Origin: an uncultured Alphaproteobacteria bacterium
GTDB taxonomy: Bacteria > Pseudomonadota > Alphaproteobacteria > RF32 > CAG-239
NCBI GenBank assembly: GCA_934277545.1
Contig: CAKQUG010000003.1
Span: 1-64,000 of the forward strand
Length of the DNA stretch: 64,000 bases
Direction: 5' to 3'
The translations under genes were made by a program, and so were the position numbers. A model generated the notes under the pieces. That model did no database searches, was not told the origin of the DNA, and saw nothing but the letters and a program-made list of their open reading frames with translations. This document shows, in pieces, positions 41,262 through 50,310 of this stretch (position 1 is its first letter; each line of letters begins with the position of its first letter).

Positions 41262-42314
41262 TTATCCTTTCAGCGCGGAGGTAACCGCGGCAGCCAGCTT
41301 TTTTGCCACTTGCGGCAAAGTATAGTTGTTTTGCAGCAGGTTATAGCCGTTTTCCGCCACTTTTTTGGTTTGTTCATAGTGTTCAAGCGCGTATTGCAGC
41401 TTGTCGGCCAACTCATTTACCTCTTTTATCCTAAAAGTATAGGCGGCATCTTCGTGGTCGGCAAAAATTTCCGCCGGTCCTTCGGCAAGCGAAGTAACAA
41501 TCGGCAGAGAATAGTTCATCGCCTCTAAAAGCACAATGCCGAACGGCTCAAAATTGGACGGCAGCACAAAAATATCCAGCGATTTATAAAACTCGTCTTT
41601 ATCTTTTATCCAGCCCAAAAGTTTGATATCATTTTCAAGCCGGTTGTCGGTAATCAATTTGCGGATTTTAGCGTCTTCATTTGCATACGTTGCCGAAGCG
41701 CCGCCTCCCAAAACCGCTTGAAAAGGAACACCGCGCTTTTTTAATTCCGCCAACGCCAAAATATAGTCGCAAAAACCTTTCATCGGGTCAAAACGTCCGA
41801 TTGCGCCGATAACAGGCGGCTGATGATATGGCGGCAGCGGGCGAAACGGCTGAGGTTCGGACACTAAATTCGGAATTACAAAAATCTTGTCAGCCGGAAA
41901 ACCATAGCTGGCGAAAATCCGCTTTTGATGTTGGGTGATGGAAAATATGGCGGCGCATTTTTCCAGATGCTTAAACTTTGGATTGTGCGCCACGCCAACA
42001 ACTTTTATACCCAGCATTTTGGCGGCGGCGATCACAAGCTCCAGCGCTTTTTTGCTATGCACAATAATCAAATCCGGCTGATATTTTTTGAAACAGCGGT
42101 AAAATGTCCAAATCAAAAACAAGTTGAGGTGCGAAAAGCGGATTTTGCATTGTTTCAAATTTTGATGCGGTGTGATTTTTTCGTTAATCTGCGCGCGTTT
42201 ATCGGTAATAGCAAGCACATCAAAACCTTGTGAAAGCAGAGCGTTATTATAGTCTAAAAACGCTTGTTCAATTCCGCCCAAGCCTCGGGCAATCATAATA
42301 TTGACAATTTTCAT
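41262..42314 (-). CDS. GT4 family glycosyltransferase
   Basis: The 350 residues form a typical GT-B enzyme. IARGLGGIEQAFLDYNNAL is at the N-terminus, VIGAIGRFDPMKGFCDYI at the start of the donor domain, and NFEPFGIVLLEAMNYSLPI has the E-x7-E signature. This resembles core LPS GT4 enzymes such as RfaG/WaaG-like proteins. Its ATG overlaps the stop of the hydrolase gene (ATGA). It is the first glycosyltransferase in the minus-strand run. Confidence 0.88.
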   Translation of the reverse strand: MKIVNIMIARGLGGIEQAFLDYNNALLSQGFDVLAITDKRAQINEKITPHQNLKQCKIRFSHLNLFLIWTFYRCFKKYQPDLIIVHSKKALELVIAAAKMLGIKVVGVAHNPKFKHLEKCAAIFSITQHQKRIFASYGFPADKIFVIPNLVSEPQPFRPLPPYHQPPVIGAIGRFDPMKGFCDYILALAELKKRGVPFQAVLGGGASATYANEDAKIRKLITDNRLENDIKLLGWIKDKDEFYKSLDIFVLPSNFEPFGIVLLEAMNYSLPIVTSLAEGPAEIFADHEDAAYTFRIKEVNELADKLQYALEHYEQTKKVAENGYNLLQNNYTLPQVAKKLAAAVTSALKG

Positions 42315-43246
42315 TTTTCAGGCTCCAAAAATTCGGCGACGGCTCGTTGCACAGCTTCAAACAGGCGAGGGGTAGAGTGTCCGCTGCCGGCGTTGATAAT
42401 CAGCTTTGAGTTCGGCAAGGCTTGGTGCAAGTCCCACGCTTGTTTGACCGGACAGCAAAAATCTAAGCGATTATGAACAATAAGCGTTGGTATATGCTTG
42501 ATTTTTTCGGAATGCTGCAAAATTTGATTAGAGCCTAAAAAGTATTTGTTTTTTTCATAAAAAAAGGCAACGCGCGCTGATTGCAATTCGGCATAATCCA
42601 AAGTTTCTGGCGCGCGGAATTTTGGTGCCAAGCGGCCAAGCAGATATTCATAACTGCCTAAATAGGTCAGGGCTTTCAGATTGTCTTTGGGATTTTTAGA
42701 AAACAGCAAGCGGCGATAGGCGGGATAAATATCGTTGCGGTGGACTTTTTTGCGCATTTCTGCCCATAAATCCGGATAAAAGCGCTCGCTTTCCGAACTA
42801 ACCCAAGCGGTGTCGTATGGACGTGCCAAAAATACCGAGGTAACAATTATTTTATCCACTTTTTGCGGATAGGCTTCGGCAAACAAAAGCGCCAAAGTCG
42901 AACCCCACGACGCGCCGTGAGCGATAATCGGCTGATTTATGCCCAGATATTCCAGCAGACGGGCGGCGTCTTCCAAAGTGTTTTGCGTGCTGTTGTTTTG
43001 AAAAGCGTCCTTAGCTTCGGATTTTCCGCAGCCGCGCTGGTCAAACTGAATAAAACGATATTGGCGGCGGTTGAACAATTTGGCGTATTTGGGACGCGAC
43101 GAACCTCCTGGACCGCCGTGAAAAGACAGCACCGGCGCACCGACCGGATTGCCGTATTGATAATAATGTATTTTATGTCCGTCTTTTTCCGGCAAAAAAC
43201 CTTCGCTGTAAGGCTTGGGCATACGATTAAAAATGTTCCACCACAT
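42311..43246 (-). CDS. Prolyl iminopeptidase-like alpha/beta hydrolase
   Basis: From ATG 43246 (GGAGGAG just upstream) the protein has 311 residues. The motifs HGGPGG (oxyanion region), FDQRGCGKSE and HGASWGSTLALLFAE (nucleophile Ser in GxSxGS) identify the S33 prolyl iminopeptidase group, which removes N-terminal proline. LIVHNRLDF and AGSGHS supply the Asp and His. It heads the glycosyltransferase run although its substrate class differs, perhaps by chance of transcription. Confidence 0.88.
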   Translation of the reverse strand: MWWNIFNRMPKPYSEGFLPEKDGHKIHYYQYGNPVGAPVLSFHGGPGGSSRPKYAKLFNRRQYRFIQFDQRGCGKSEAKDAFQNNSTQNTLEDAARLLEYLGINQPIIAHGASWGSTLALLFAEAYPQKVDKIIVTSVFLARPYDTAWVSSESERFYPDLWAEMRKKVHRNDIYPAYRRLLFSKNPKDNLKALTYLGSYEYLLGRLAPKFRAPETLDYAELQSARVAFFYEKNKYFLGSNQILQHSEKIKHIPTLIVHNRLDFCCPVKQAWDLHQALPNSKLIINAGSGHSTPRLFEAVQRAVAEFLEPEK

Positions 43247-43375
43247 AGGCTCCTCCAAAATTTATTTCAGCATACAATTAAGAGCATTGTAAGGCAAGCG
43301 GAAAAACAAAACTGCAAACAGAGAACATGAAATAAGAAATATATTTTATATTAAGATAAATTTATAATAAAATGC

Positions 43376-43402
43376 TTGACTTTAAAATAATTTTATTATA
43401 AA
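43376..43402 (+). promoter_or_regulatory. Possible promoter of the GH108 gene
   Basis: TTGACT at 43376-43381 and TATAAA at 43397-43402 with a short 15-bp spacer in a very AT-rich region. AAAGGAGAG follows before ATG 43434. Confidence 0.4.
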
Positions 43403-43433
43403 AATAAGAGAAATAATTTAAAAGGAGAGAAAA

Positions 43434-44621
43434 ATGTCAATACCAACAAGAAATTACATATATGGTTTATCGCCGTTAAAGCGCGAAAATCCAGCCCGAG
43501 GGCAAAGCGAATGGTACTATTTTGACCCGCGCAATGCTTCTACTTTTTCGGATTTTAAGCAAATAGACGTGCCAAGTCAGAATACGCCTAATCCATACGC
43601 AAAAGAAATTCAGAATTATATTTTTAAAACAGATTCTGATAATTATAAACTGTTATATGGTAACGCGCAGCCTCCGCAGGAAAATCAGCAAAATCAACCG
43701 CAGCAGGAAAATGTGATAGGGATGGCTAAAAATGTTAATAACAATTTTTTCCAACCGCAAAGCACGCTCGGACAAGCTATTGGCAATAATGTTGCACAGC
43801 AGCCGGCGTCTAAGGAACAAAATATAGCGGAAGCGATTAACTCCAGTATGCCGAACTCTGTTGATGATGTGCCTGATATGAATTATATTATGAAAATAAG
43901 AAAGTTGCTGGGAGATGACATAAGAAACACACAAGATGCGTTTAAAACCAAATCCAATTTGGATAATGCTAAAACTTTTATACTTGATGATTTCGGCAGA
44001 CCATTAAGCGGAAATTATTTGCAAGAATTGGCAGAAAAAAGAAAAAACAATAATAATGAAATAAACTATTCATTGTACGGAGAAGATTTTGATAAAAATT
44101 TTATCAATGAATTGGTTAATGATAAAGAGTTTAATGCAATATTAAATAATTATATTATTCCAAATGAAGGAGGGTATGTTAACGATAAAAATGACAGTGG
44201 AGGAGAAACCAATATGGGAATTTCAAAAAAAACATATGGGTCTGAAGATATTGGAAAATTAACGAGAGAAAGAGCCAATGCTATATACTATAAAAATTAT
44301 TATAAATTTAATGGGCTAAATAAATTGCCATATCCAGTTAAAGGTTTTGTTGTTGATTTTGGAGTCGTCTCGCATCCTCAAAAGGCAATAGAAGCAGTAC
44401 ATAAGATTCTTGGAAATCCTCCAAAATCTGATATTATTGGACCAGTAACTTTAGAAAAATTTGGTAATTTTACAGATGAAGATTATAAAACTTTTCTTAA
44501 TGATTATAAAAACTATATGATTGATTATTTTAATGCTGTTGCTAATGCAAATCCTAAAAATAAAAAATATTTAAAGGGGTGGTTAAATAGAGCTAATAGA
44601 GCACATTTAGATAAACTATGA
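43434..44621 (+). CDS. GH108-type muramidase with long Gln/Asn-rich N-terminus
   Basis: Residues about 225-390 match glycoside hydrolase 108. NEGGYVNDKNDSGGETNMGIS carries the catalytic Glu at 245, then YYKNYYKFNGLNKLPYPVKG and VVDFGVVSHPQKAI. These cut the N-acetylmuramic acid-GlcNAc bond of peptidoglycan and are common in phages. The first 220 residues are unusual: low-complexity PQENQQNQPQQEN and a NNNFFQPQS tract, no signal peptide. Codon use is AT-rich in the catalytic half. No other phage genes accompany it, so it may be a domesticated lysin. Confidence 0.8.
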   Translation: MSIPTRNYIYGLSPLKRENPARGQSEWYYFDPRNASTFSDFKQIDVPSQNTPNPYAKEIQNYIFKTDSDNYKLLYGNAQPPQENQQNQPQQENVIGMAKNVNNNFFQPQSTLGQAIGNNVAQQPASKEQNIAEAINSSMPNSVDDVPDMNYIMKIRKLLGDDIRNTQDAFKTKSNLDNAKTFILDDFGRPLSGNYLQELAEKRKNNNNEINYSLYGEDFDKNFINELVNDKEFNAILNNYIIPNEGGYVNDKNDSGGETNMGISKKTYGSEDIGKLTRERANAIYYKNYYKFNGLNKLPYPVKGFVVDFGVVSHPQKAIEAVHKILGNPPKSDIIGPVTLEKFGNFTDEDYKTFLNDYKNYMIDYFNAVANANPKNKKYLKGWLNRANRAHLDKL

Positions 44622-44628
44622 ATTTAAG

Positions 44629-44667
44629 ATTATAAAAGATGAGGTTATAAACCTCATCTTTTATAAT
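44629..44667. terminator. Bidirectional terminator between convergent genes
   Basis: An 18-bp perfect stem (44629-44646 with 44650-44667), loop ATA, with A/T-rich ends usable on both strands. It overlaps the last codons of the minus-strand gene at 44654. Confidence 0.85.
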
Positions 44668-45145
44668 CATCTAACATCGGATAGAATTCTAGCATATTTT
44701 CTTTATTTTCATTGAGCAGAGATTGTATGTAGTTTTTCAGCTGTTCGCTCATATCATCCATACGCTTTACATCACATATAATTCCTGCAGGCCAGCCGTA
44801 TTTGTTGCGGCAATGTAGCATGCCATAGGCCTCTGACAAGGCTTGTTTATATTGCTTGTAATCTTTCAAATTCATGTCAGGATAAACATATAAATTTGTT
44901 AGTATTTTTTCAGCGATTTTATCATAGCAGGGAAATAGGTCTGGTAGCAATTTTGGGCAATTATCAAATTCAGCTTGATATTGTAAAAGCAGAGTGTAAT
45001 CATCAATAATTTCTTTTATTTTAGCTTTGCTTTCCCAATCATTTGTTTTATAAATATAGTCAATGTCTATATTGTGGTAGGTTTTGGCATAAGCTGTATT
45101 TTGTATAAGCATAATTGTACATAGAATAGCAAAAATTTTTTTCAT
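44654..45145 (-). CDS. Secreted hypothetical protein, 163 aa
   Basis: A signal peptide (IFAILCTIMLIQNTAYA) is followed by a helical soluble domain with FDNCPKLLPDLFPCYDK and LHCRNKYGWPAGIICDVKRMDD. Four cysteines may make two disulfides. I do not recognise the family. It follows another secreted hypothetical gene by 35 bp on the same strand. Probably periplasmic. Confidence 0.6.
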   Translation of the reverse strand: MKKIFAILCTIMLIQNTAYAKTYHNIDIDYIYKTNDWESKAKIKEIIDDYTLLLQYQAEFDNCPKLLPDLFPCYDKIAEKILTNLYVYPDMNLKDYKQYKQALSEAYGMLHCRNKYGWPAGIICDVKRMDDMSEQLKNYIQSLLNENKENMLEFYPMLDDYKR

Positions 45146-45180
45146 AGTTGGTCTCCGAATTTTTTATGGGTTTATTGAAC

Positions 45181-45966
45181 CTAATTTTCTAATATATTTA
45201 CTTTTTCAGAAGATATAATTCTGTAAAGTTTTATAGTATATGGTTTTGAAGCTATCGGTCCATATAAATCAATTTCCAAAGCCGCTCTATATTTATCATT
45301 TTCAAAGACATAATAATCAGCAGATAATCTAAATCTCCAATCTTTTTTATATTTGCCGTTTTCAATAACAATATCCGGCTTTTTATCCATAGTTTTATTG
45401 TGCCAAGCAACAAAACGATAAACTCCATCACTATCATATTTATCTGTTATATTATCAACCCGCATCAGCCAATCTTTGTATTTAAATACTGAAATGTTGC
45501 TTTTGTAAGGTTTCAGTTTGGAATATAATTTTTCATTGCTTTCAGATTTTAAAATTTGAACTTCGTCAGAAATAAGCGGTTCATAAACTGAAAATGTGTA
45601 ATTTCCCTCTTTGTCATCTTCTCTTAAAATATAGTGTTGATCATTATAAATTGCTTCGTAATAATAAAGATTATATTTTTTCTCATCATGTATATCATAA
45701 TCATAAAATTTTGTTGTTTTGGTTAAAATATCTGGTTTGTCAGACATATTTTTACCATTTTCCCAAAGAGCTAGTCTATCGTGAAAATATGGGTCTGCTT
45801 CAGCCTCAAGTCCTTCCATATTATCTATACGCCCAAAGTGGGTCGGAGTTTGAAAAATTAACTCATTGTGATGATATGGCAGCAAAGCCGGATAAAGTTC
45901 TTCTTTAGCTGCAGCGTTGTGGTTAAAACATATAAATGCAATGAGAATTATCAGTAATTTTTTCAT
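45181..45966 (-). CDS. Secreted hypothetical protein, 261 aa
   Basis: The protein starts with a signal peptide (LLIILIAFICFNHNAAA). The rest is rich in Tyr, Asp and beta-strand-like stretches, with a repeating theme: FGRIDNMEGLEAEADPYF in one half, WLMRVDNITDKYDSDGVYRF in the other. This suggests an internal duplication of a beta domain of about 110 residues. It has no cysteines in the mature part. Family unknown. It probably forms a two-gene transcript with the gene at 44654. Confidence 0.6.
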   Translation of the reverse strand: MKKLLIILIAFICFNHNAAAKEELYPALLPYHHNELIFQTPTHFGRIDNMEGLEAEADPYFHDRLALWENGKNMSDKPDILTKTTKFYDYDIHDEKKYNLYYYEAIYNDQHYILREDDKEGNYTFSVYEPLISDEVQILKSESNEKLYSKLKPYKSNISVFKYKDWLMRVDNITDKYDSDGVYRFVAWHNKTMDKKPDIVIENGKYKKDWRFRLSADYYVFENDKYRAALEIDLYGPIASKPYTIKLYRIISSEKVNILEN

Positions 45967-46116
45967 TGTAATCTCCAGATTTTTTTATGAGTGTAGCAGG
46001 ATTGATTGCAAAAGCAAGATATTTTTATAAAAAATTATAGTTTTAGTTGACTCGGCGTTTGAAATAGTAAAATTAGGAAGAATTTTTTTCATAAGCGGAA
46101 TGATATGAAAATTTTG

Positions 46117-46145
46117 TTGACACAATTTTTTTTGCGGGCTACTAT
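46117..46145 (+). promoter_or_regulatory. Sigma70-type promoter of the 523-aa gene
   Basis: TTGACA at 46117-46122, a 17-bp spacer containing a T-run, and TACTAT at 46140-46145. It predicts a start near 46152, 23 bp before the ATG. Confidence 0.65.
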
Positions 46146-46174
46146 GTAAAAACATAAAAACAGGAGTGTCATCT

Positions 46175-47746
46175 ATGGGGTTACGCTTTGCTGATTTAAC
46201 ATATTCTGACCAAGAACTGGAACAAGACGCCATACGCTATTTAAAAGAACAGGTGTATGAGCCGTCGTATGCGAATAAGGTTAAAGAATTTGTGGCCGAA
46301 GACGCTGCTGATTTTAAGCAAAATTTTGATGATGAAGAAAATATTTTCTTAAATTTATTTTATGATGAATACCGCAGCGGTTATGTTCCGGTTGATGATA
46401 ATAAAATTTCTAACACCAATTTCCAAAAACTGACAGGTACGCTGGACAATGTTATGCAGCGCTATGATGTGCCGGAAGATGAAATTGAGCATTATGCTTT
46501 TATGTTGGACGCCGAGTTCAGAAAAAATGCTTTCTGTTCGCACATGGAACCGTATTTTGCCGAACTAGATGCCGTTTTTGCTACGGTTATTGTCGGTTAT
46601 TCGCGGAATCCGTTGTTTTCTGTGTATTCTATGGCGCGTGAATGGTGTATGGCGATGCATTTGAAAAAAATGCACCCGGAAATGTTTAGGCGTTTCGGTT
46701 ATAAATATCAATGTATAAATTATCAATTTACAGGGGAAGAACGTCTGCGCCGTCTGATTGATTTTAGGGATAAATATCAGCATACGTTTAAAAATATCGG
46801 CATTTTACGCGCTATTCATTCCAGTGTGTTTGCCTATGCCTATCTTTATTTGAAAGCGGTTTTGACTAAAGAAGTTATCACAGCCGAAAACTTTATTATG
46901 GATAGTTCGTCGTCCAAAGTTACGCTGCTTCTGCAAGGCGAATCAATCACTAATTTCGATTTTCCGGTTACAAAATATGTATTGGATAAATTTAAGGCCG
47001 GCGCTTATGAAGATTTTTTGACAGATGACGGCAGAATTAACTGGAACGCCTTGTATGTTTATACTTTTAACGCTATTAAAGAGGCTGGTTTTGAAGGTGT
47101 GCATTTCTTTGGTTTTGATAGCATAGAGGCTAAAACCATGCGCTCTTTTTGGAATAAAAGCTCCAGTATGCAGAGTATGCTGAAAATTTTGCGCAAATTA
47201 GCGCTGGAAAATAATAATCCGGTGTTTAACCGCTTGATTGAAGGTTGCGAATATCGTTTGGGCCGTCCGAACAAGGTAAAAGAAAAAATGGAACAGTTTA
47301 TTGAGGATACCCGCCGGATTATGGCTGCTCGCTCGTATGAACTGACTAAGCCGCGTACCATGGCGCAAGAGCTTATTTCGGCGTTTCCGTCGGTGTTTTT
47401 GGTATATTTTCAGTGGCACCACAATTTTAGAAATATATATCCAAAGTTTCCGGAACGAGAAGCCAATAAAAAATATGAACAGCAAGTTAAGCTGAAGCAA
47501 GATACTCAAATGAAAGAAATTGCCGTTAAACAGGCCAATAAATGGAAACCGGTACAGGAAAACGGCATTAAAGATGTGGTAAAAAACGGTGTGTCTGAAG
47601 ATAAATTACGGGCGATTTTGGAAAATAAGCAGCGCACTATGGCTGAAATGTCGCAGGAAAAAACGCGGGAACAACAGCAAACCGCCAATGCGGACAAGGC
47701 CCTGCGTACTGCCGAAATGCTGCGTCGGATGAATCAAAATTCCTGA
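46175..47746 (+). CDS. Large soluble protein of unknown function, 523 aa
   Basis: ATG 46175 has AGGAG 8 bp upstream; an in-frame GTG at 46166 is too close to it. The protein is helical and lacks a signal peptide or membrane helices. Notable segments: FLNLFYDEYRSGYVPVDD, SRNPLFSVYSMAREWCMAMH, TGEERLRRLIDFRDKYQHTF, and a long charged C-terminal tail (from about 430) of probable coiled coil rich in Lys, Glu and Gln. I recognise no domain. Its strong promoter and good codon use argue for a real, expressed gene. The 3' end overlaps the convergent GT-C gene by 13 bp. Confidence 0.7.
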   Translation: MGLRFADLTYSDQELEQDAIRYLKEQVYEPSYANKVKEFVAEDAADFKQNFDDEENIFLNLFYDEYRSGYVPVDDNKISNTNFQKLTGTLDNVMQRYDVPEDEIEHYAFMLDAEFRKNAFCSHMEPYFAELDAVFATVIVGYSRNPLFSVYSMAREWCMAMHLKKMHPEMFRRFGYKYQCINYQFTGEERLRRLIDFRDKYQHTFKNIGILRAIHSSVFAYAYLYLKAVLTKEVITAENFIMDSSSSKVTLLLQGESITNFDFPVTKYVLDKFKAGAYEDFLTDDGRINWNALYVYTFNAIKEAGFEGVHFFGFDSIEAKTMRSFWNKSSSMQSMLKILRKLALENNNPVFNRLIEGCEYRLGRPNKVKEKMEQFIEDTRRIMAARSYELTKPRTMAQELISAFPSVFLVYFQWHHNFRNIYPKFPEREANKKYEQQVKLKQDTQMKEIAVKQANKWKPVQENGIKDVVKNGVSEDKLRAILENKQRTMAEMSQEKTREQQQTANADKALRTAEMLRRMNQNS

Positions 47747-49467
47747 TAATTTACTTTGTATAAAATATCTTTTGAACCGGTGTCAATTCTTTCTAGCCAC
47801 GGATAGAGATTTTTGCCGGTAATGATTTTACCGTAAAATATATCGGTATGCTGTGTTGGATTAGTATAATAGGCTGAGCCGTAATAGCTGTCGTAAGGCA
47901 TAAAAATATATTCAACCAGATGTTTTTGCAAAAGTTTTTTTATTTTTGTTTCATTATCAGAAAAGAATATTTTGTGATTATCGGTAATTCCCGCGGCAGC
48001 GGAATGATAAGGGATAGAAACTGTTTTTATGTTTCGGTCAAAAATAAGCTGCGGAGTAATGAAAGTATCGCTTAAAACAATGCTGTTTTGCGGAATTTCC
48101 GACGATTTTATCGGATGCAGAGGCTCATATTTGAACGAGGCCAATAAAAACAGCGCGGTGCAAATGTAGCCGAAAGCTAAAAATTTATCAGCTTGAGTTT
48201 GGCGGAAAGTGCTTAAGAGTCGGTTTATGAAAATAATATTAAAATAGGCCAAAATGCATAACTCATAAGGAATAAAACGCATGGCGAAAAGCAAAGGAAT
48301 AAAGAAAAATCCAAATAATAATGCTAAATTGATTTCTAAAATACGATTTTTCTGCGGTTTATAAAATAAAATAAGCAATATAAGGATTGTTTCAAAAAAA
48401 ATCATTTCCAGCAGATAAACAAAATGCCACAGCGGTTCCATTTCTGTAATATACGGCAGAAAATATTGCTTTACATTTTCATCATAAATCGGAGCAAAAA
48501 TAGTGCTATAGCCGAAAACACCGCAAAGCAGAGCGGCAGAAGTAAACGCACAGCCGATTAAAGAAAATATTTTTGCGGCGGCAGTTTGCAGCTTAAACAG
48601 TCCAAAGGTATAAAAAGATGAACAAATAAGCAGGGTTAAAACAACATGAATAAGCGACAGGCGGGTAGTATCTAACTCAAAATAGCCTCCGTACGGAGGA
48701 TTTAGCAAAAATGCCGTGGCGGTGGCGAAAAATAATCCCAATGAATAGATTTGCAGATGTTTCAGCGAGAAAATGTTAAGCACCCAGTTGAAACATAGCA
48801 GACTTAAAATTGAGGCGGCTAAAATAAAACCCTCCACGGCAGACGAAATCCAGATTCCGCAGCCGGTCAAGATTCCGGCAAAAAATAAAAGGCAGAAACG
48901 TTTTTTGGTAAGATTTTGCAAAACAGCGCTGATGTTATAAGCAAAAAATAAAAAAATAACCGAGTGATGGTCGGGGCGGGTAAAATCAAAAACCGTATCA
49001 AATTTAGCAAAAAAAGCCAAAGAAAGAATAAGGCTGAAAAACAAAATCTTAGGTGTTTGGGTAATATAGGGTTTTAAGCCCCAAAAAACAGTTATCAGAC
49101 TTAAAGCTAAGCAAAGCGGGGAAAGCAGCATACCGCTGTAAAATATGGCGTCTTTGAGTGAAAAAAACGGCATAAACGGCAAAGCCAAAGCTACCCACAG
49201 AATATCAAACAGGCGGGTAAAGTGCAAAACTTCGCCGAACGGATAGTTGCCAAAAGGGTAAATTTGTTCGTACCAGCTGAAATTCTGCAACCAATATATT
49301 ATCCGGGTGGCATGGGTGTAGCAATCGGTGTCAATATAAAACAGCTGCTTAAATTGCCGGTAGGTAAAAAGAATGTCGCCGCCGGTATAAAACGCAACCA
49401 GCCCGAAAATCCACAAATACATGTAATTGACAAAGCTGTTGCATATTTTAACGGTAAAATTGCTCAT
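47734..49467 (-). CDS. GT-C-fold membrane glycosyltransferase, STT3/PMT-like
   Basis: The 577-residue protein has about 11-13 membrane helices and a C-terminal soluble part. DTDCYTHATRIIYWL in the first external loop, HFTRLFDILWVALALP, and RPDHHSVIFLFFAY match a recognised alphaproteobacterial pattern (DxD...HWSRLxD...DHH) of GT-C enzymes that use lipid-linked sugars. Relatives include oligosaccharyltransferase-like and arabinosyl/mannosyl transferases. It may decorate surface glycan or protein outside the membrane. The start overlaps the mtnN stop by 1 bp. Confidence 0.75.
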   Translation of the reverse strand: MSNFTVKICNSFVNYMYLWIFGLVAFYTGGDILFTYRQFKQLFYIDTDCYTHATRIIYWLQNFSWYEQIYPFGNYPFGEVLHFTRLFDILWVALALPFMPFFSLKDAIFYSGMLLSPLCLALSLITVFWGLKPYITQTPKILFFSLILSLAFFAKFDTVFDFTRPDHHSVIFLFFAYNISAVLQNLTKKRFCLLFFAGILTGCGIWISSAVEGFILAASILSLLCFNWVLNIFSLKHLQIYSLGLFFATATAFLLNPPYGGYFELDTTRLSLIHVVLTLLICSSFYTFGLFKLQTAAAKIFSLIGCAFTSAALLCGVFGYSTIFAPIYDENVKQYFLPYITEMEPLWHFVYLLEMIFFETILILLILFYKPQKNRILEINLALLFGFFFIPLLFAMRFIPYELCILAYFNIIFINRLLSTFRQTQADKFLAFGYICTALFLLASFKYEPLHPIKSSEIPQNSIVLSDTFITPQLIFDRNIKTVSIPYHSAAAGITDNHKIFFSDNETKIKKLLQKHLVEYIFMPYDSYYGSAYYTNPTQHTDIFYGKIITGKNLYPWLERIDTGSKDILYKVNYQEF

Positions 49468-50138
49468 CAGTTTAGACTTTTTATGAGGTTCGGCAGCAAG
49501 TCAACAGTTTGCCGGGCGGCGTTGTTCCAAAAATCGGCGTATTGCTGTTCAGAAAACGGATGTCCCGGAATGTCGCTGATTTGACGCAGAGAGAGCATGG
49601 GTTTGTTATAAATATAGCAGGTTTGGGCAATGGAGGCGCTTTCCATATCCACAGCCAAAGCGGTTGGAAAATGTTTGCAGATGGCGGCTAATTCGTCGGC
49701 CTGAGTAATGAACTTATCGCCGCAGCAAATAAGCCCTCGCTGATAGTCGGAAAGTTTGTCGTATAGCTCTGCAGCCGAGTGATATTGTGCCGGAAACTCT
49801 TGTATTTGCCCGTAAACATTCGGTTCTCCGCACCACACATCGTGATAAACTATGTCTGAGCCGATGATGTATTCGCCGATATGCAGTTTGTCGCTGAGCC
49901 CGCCGGAAATACCTATATTTAAGATAAAATCAGGGGTAAAAGTTTCAATTAAATCGGCGGTGCAAAGAGCTGCGTTGACTTTGCCTATACCGGAAACAAC
50001 GGCAAAAAGCTCGCAATTTTCCAAAAATCCACGGAAAAAAGTATGATTTTTGCCTTTTTCCTTAGTAAAATCAGAGACGGCAGAGGCAAAAAGTTCCAGT
50101 TCTTTATTCATGGCGAAAATAATGCCGATTTTTTTCAT
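49467..50138 (-). CDS. mtnN: 5'-methylthioadenosine/S-adenosylhomocysteine nucleosidase
   Basis: From ATG 50138 (GGAG 8 bp upstream) the protein has 223 residues. KKIGIIFAMNKELELF, VVSGIGKVNAAL, FILNIGISGGL, AVDMESASIAQTCY and LRQISDIPG identify MtaN/Pfs. It cleaves SAH and MTA, clearing the products of SAM use and feeding methionine salvage. It is divergent from metK, which makes SAM, across a 172-bp region containing a palindromic operator candidate. The pairing suggests shared control of SAM metabolism. Confidence 0.93.
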   Translation of the reverse strand: MKKIGIIFAMNKELELFASAVSDFTKEKGKNHTFFRGFLENCELFAVVSGIGKVNAALCTADLIETFTPDFILNIGISGGLSDKLHIGEYIIGSDIVYHDVWCGEPNVYGQIQEFPAQYHSAAELYDKLSDYQRGLICCGDKFITQADELAAICKHFPTALAVDMESASIAQTCYIYNKPMLSLRQISDIPGHPFSEQQYADFWNNAARQTVDLLPNLIKSLN

Positions 50139-50198
50139 GTTATATACTCCTTTTTTGCTTAAAATAACAGGCAGCAGTAAAATTGGCAATATAAAAAC

Positions 50199-50228
50199 TT
50201 GACAATGCACAAGGCTTGTGCTTAATAT
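50199..50228 (+). promoter_or_regulatory. metK promoter with palindromic operator candidate
   Basis: TTGACA (50199-50204), an 18-bp spacer and TAATAT (50223-50228). The spacer contains a perfect 15-bp palindrome, GCACAAG-G-CTTGTGC (50207-50221), exactly where a repressor would block RNA polymerase. Confidence 0.65.
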
Positions 50229-50234
50229 GTGCAG

Positions 50235-50310
50235 TGCGGGAATGACAACCGCAATGTGGATTTATAACCGACTTGTCCAGCAGTCAAATGGACTAAAAAG
50301 GAGAAAAGAT
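50235..50310 (+). promoter_or_regulatory. metK 5' leader with two small hairpins
   Basis: TGCGG/CCGCA (50235-50239 and 50249-50253) and GTCC/GGAC (50275-50278 and 50290-50293) lie just upstream of the AAGGAG binding site. The size would fit a small SAM-type riboswitch, but I could not match the conserved bases of SAM-I, SAM-II or SAM/SAH classes. Treat it as an unassigned leader. Confidence 0.3.

Noticed and set aside
43434..45966. A prophage island
   Set aside because: Only one phage-like domain (GH108) is present; the neighbours are signal-peptide proteins without phage features.
50235..50310. A known SAM riboswitch before metK
   Set aside because: The leader is the right size, but I could not match the core bases of SAM-I, SAM-II, SAM-IV or SAM/SAH types.
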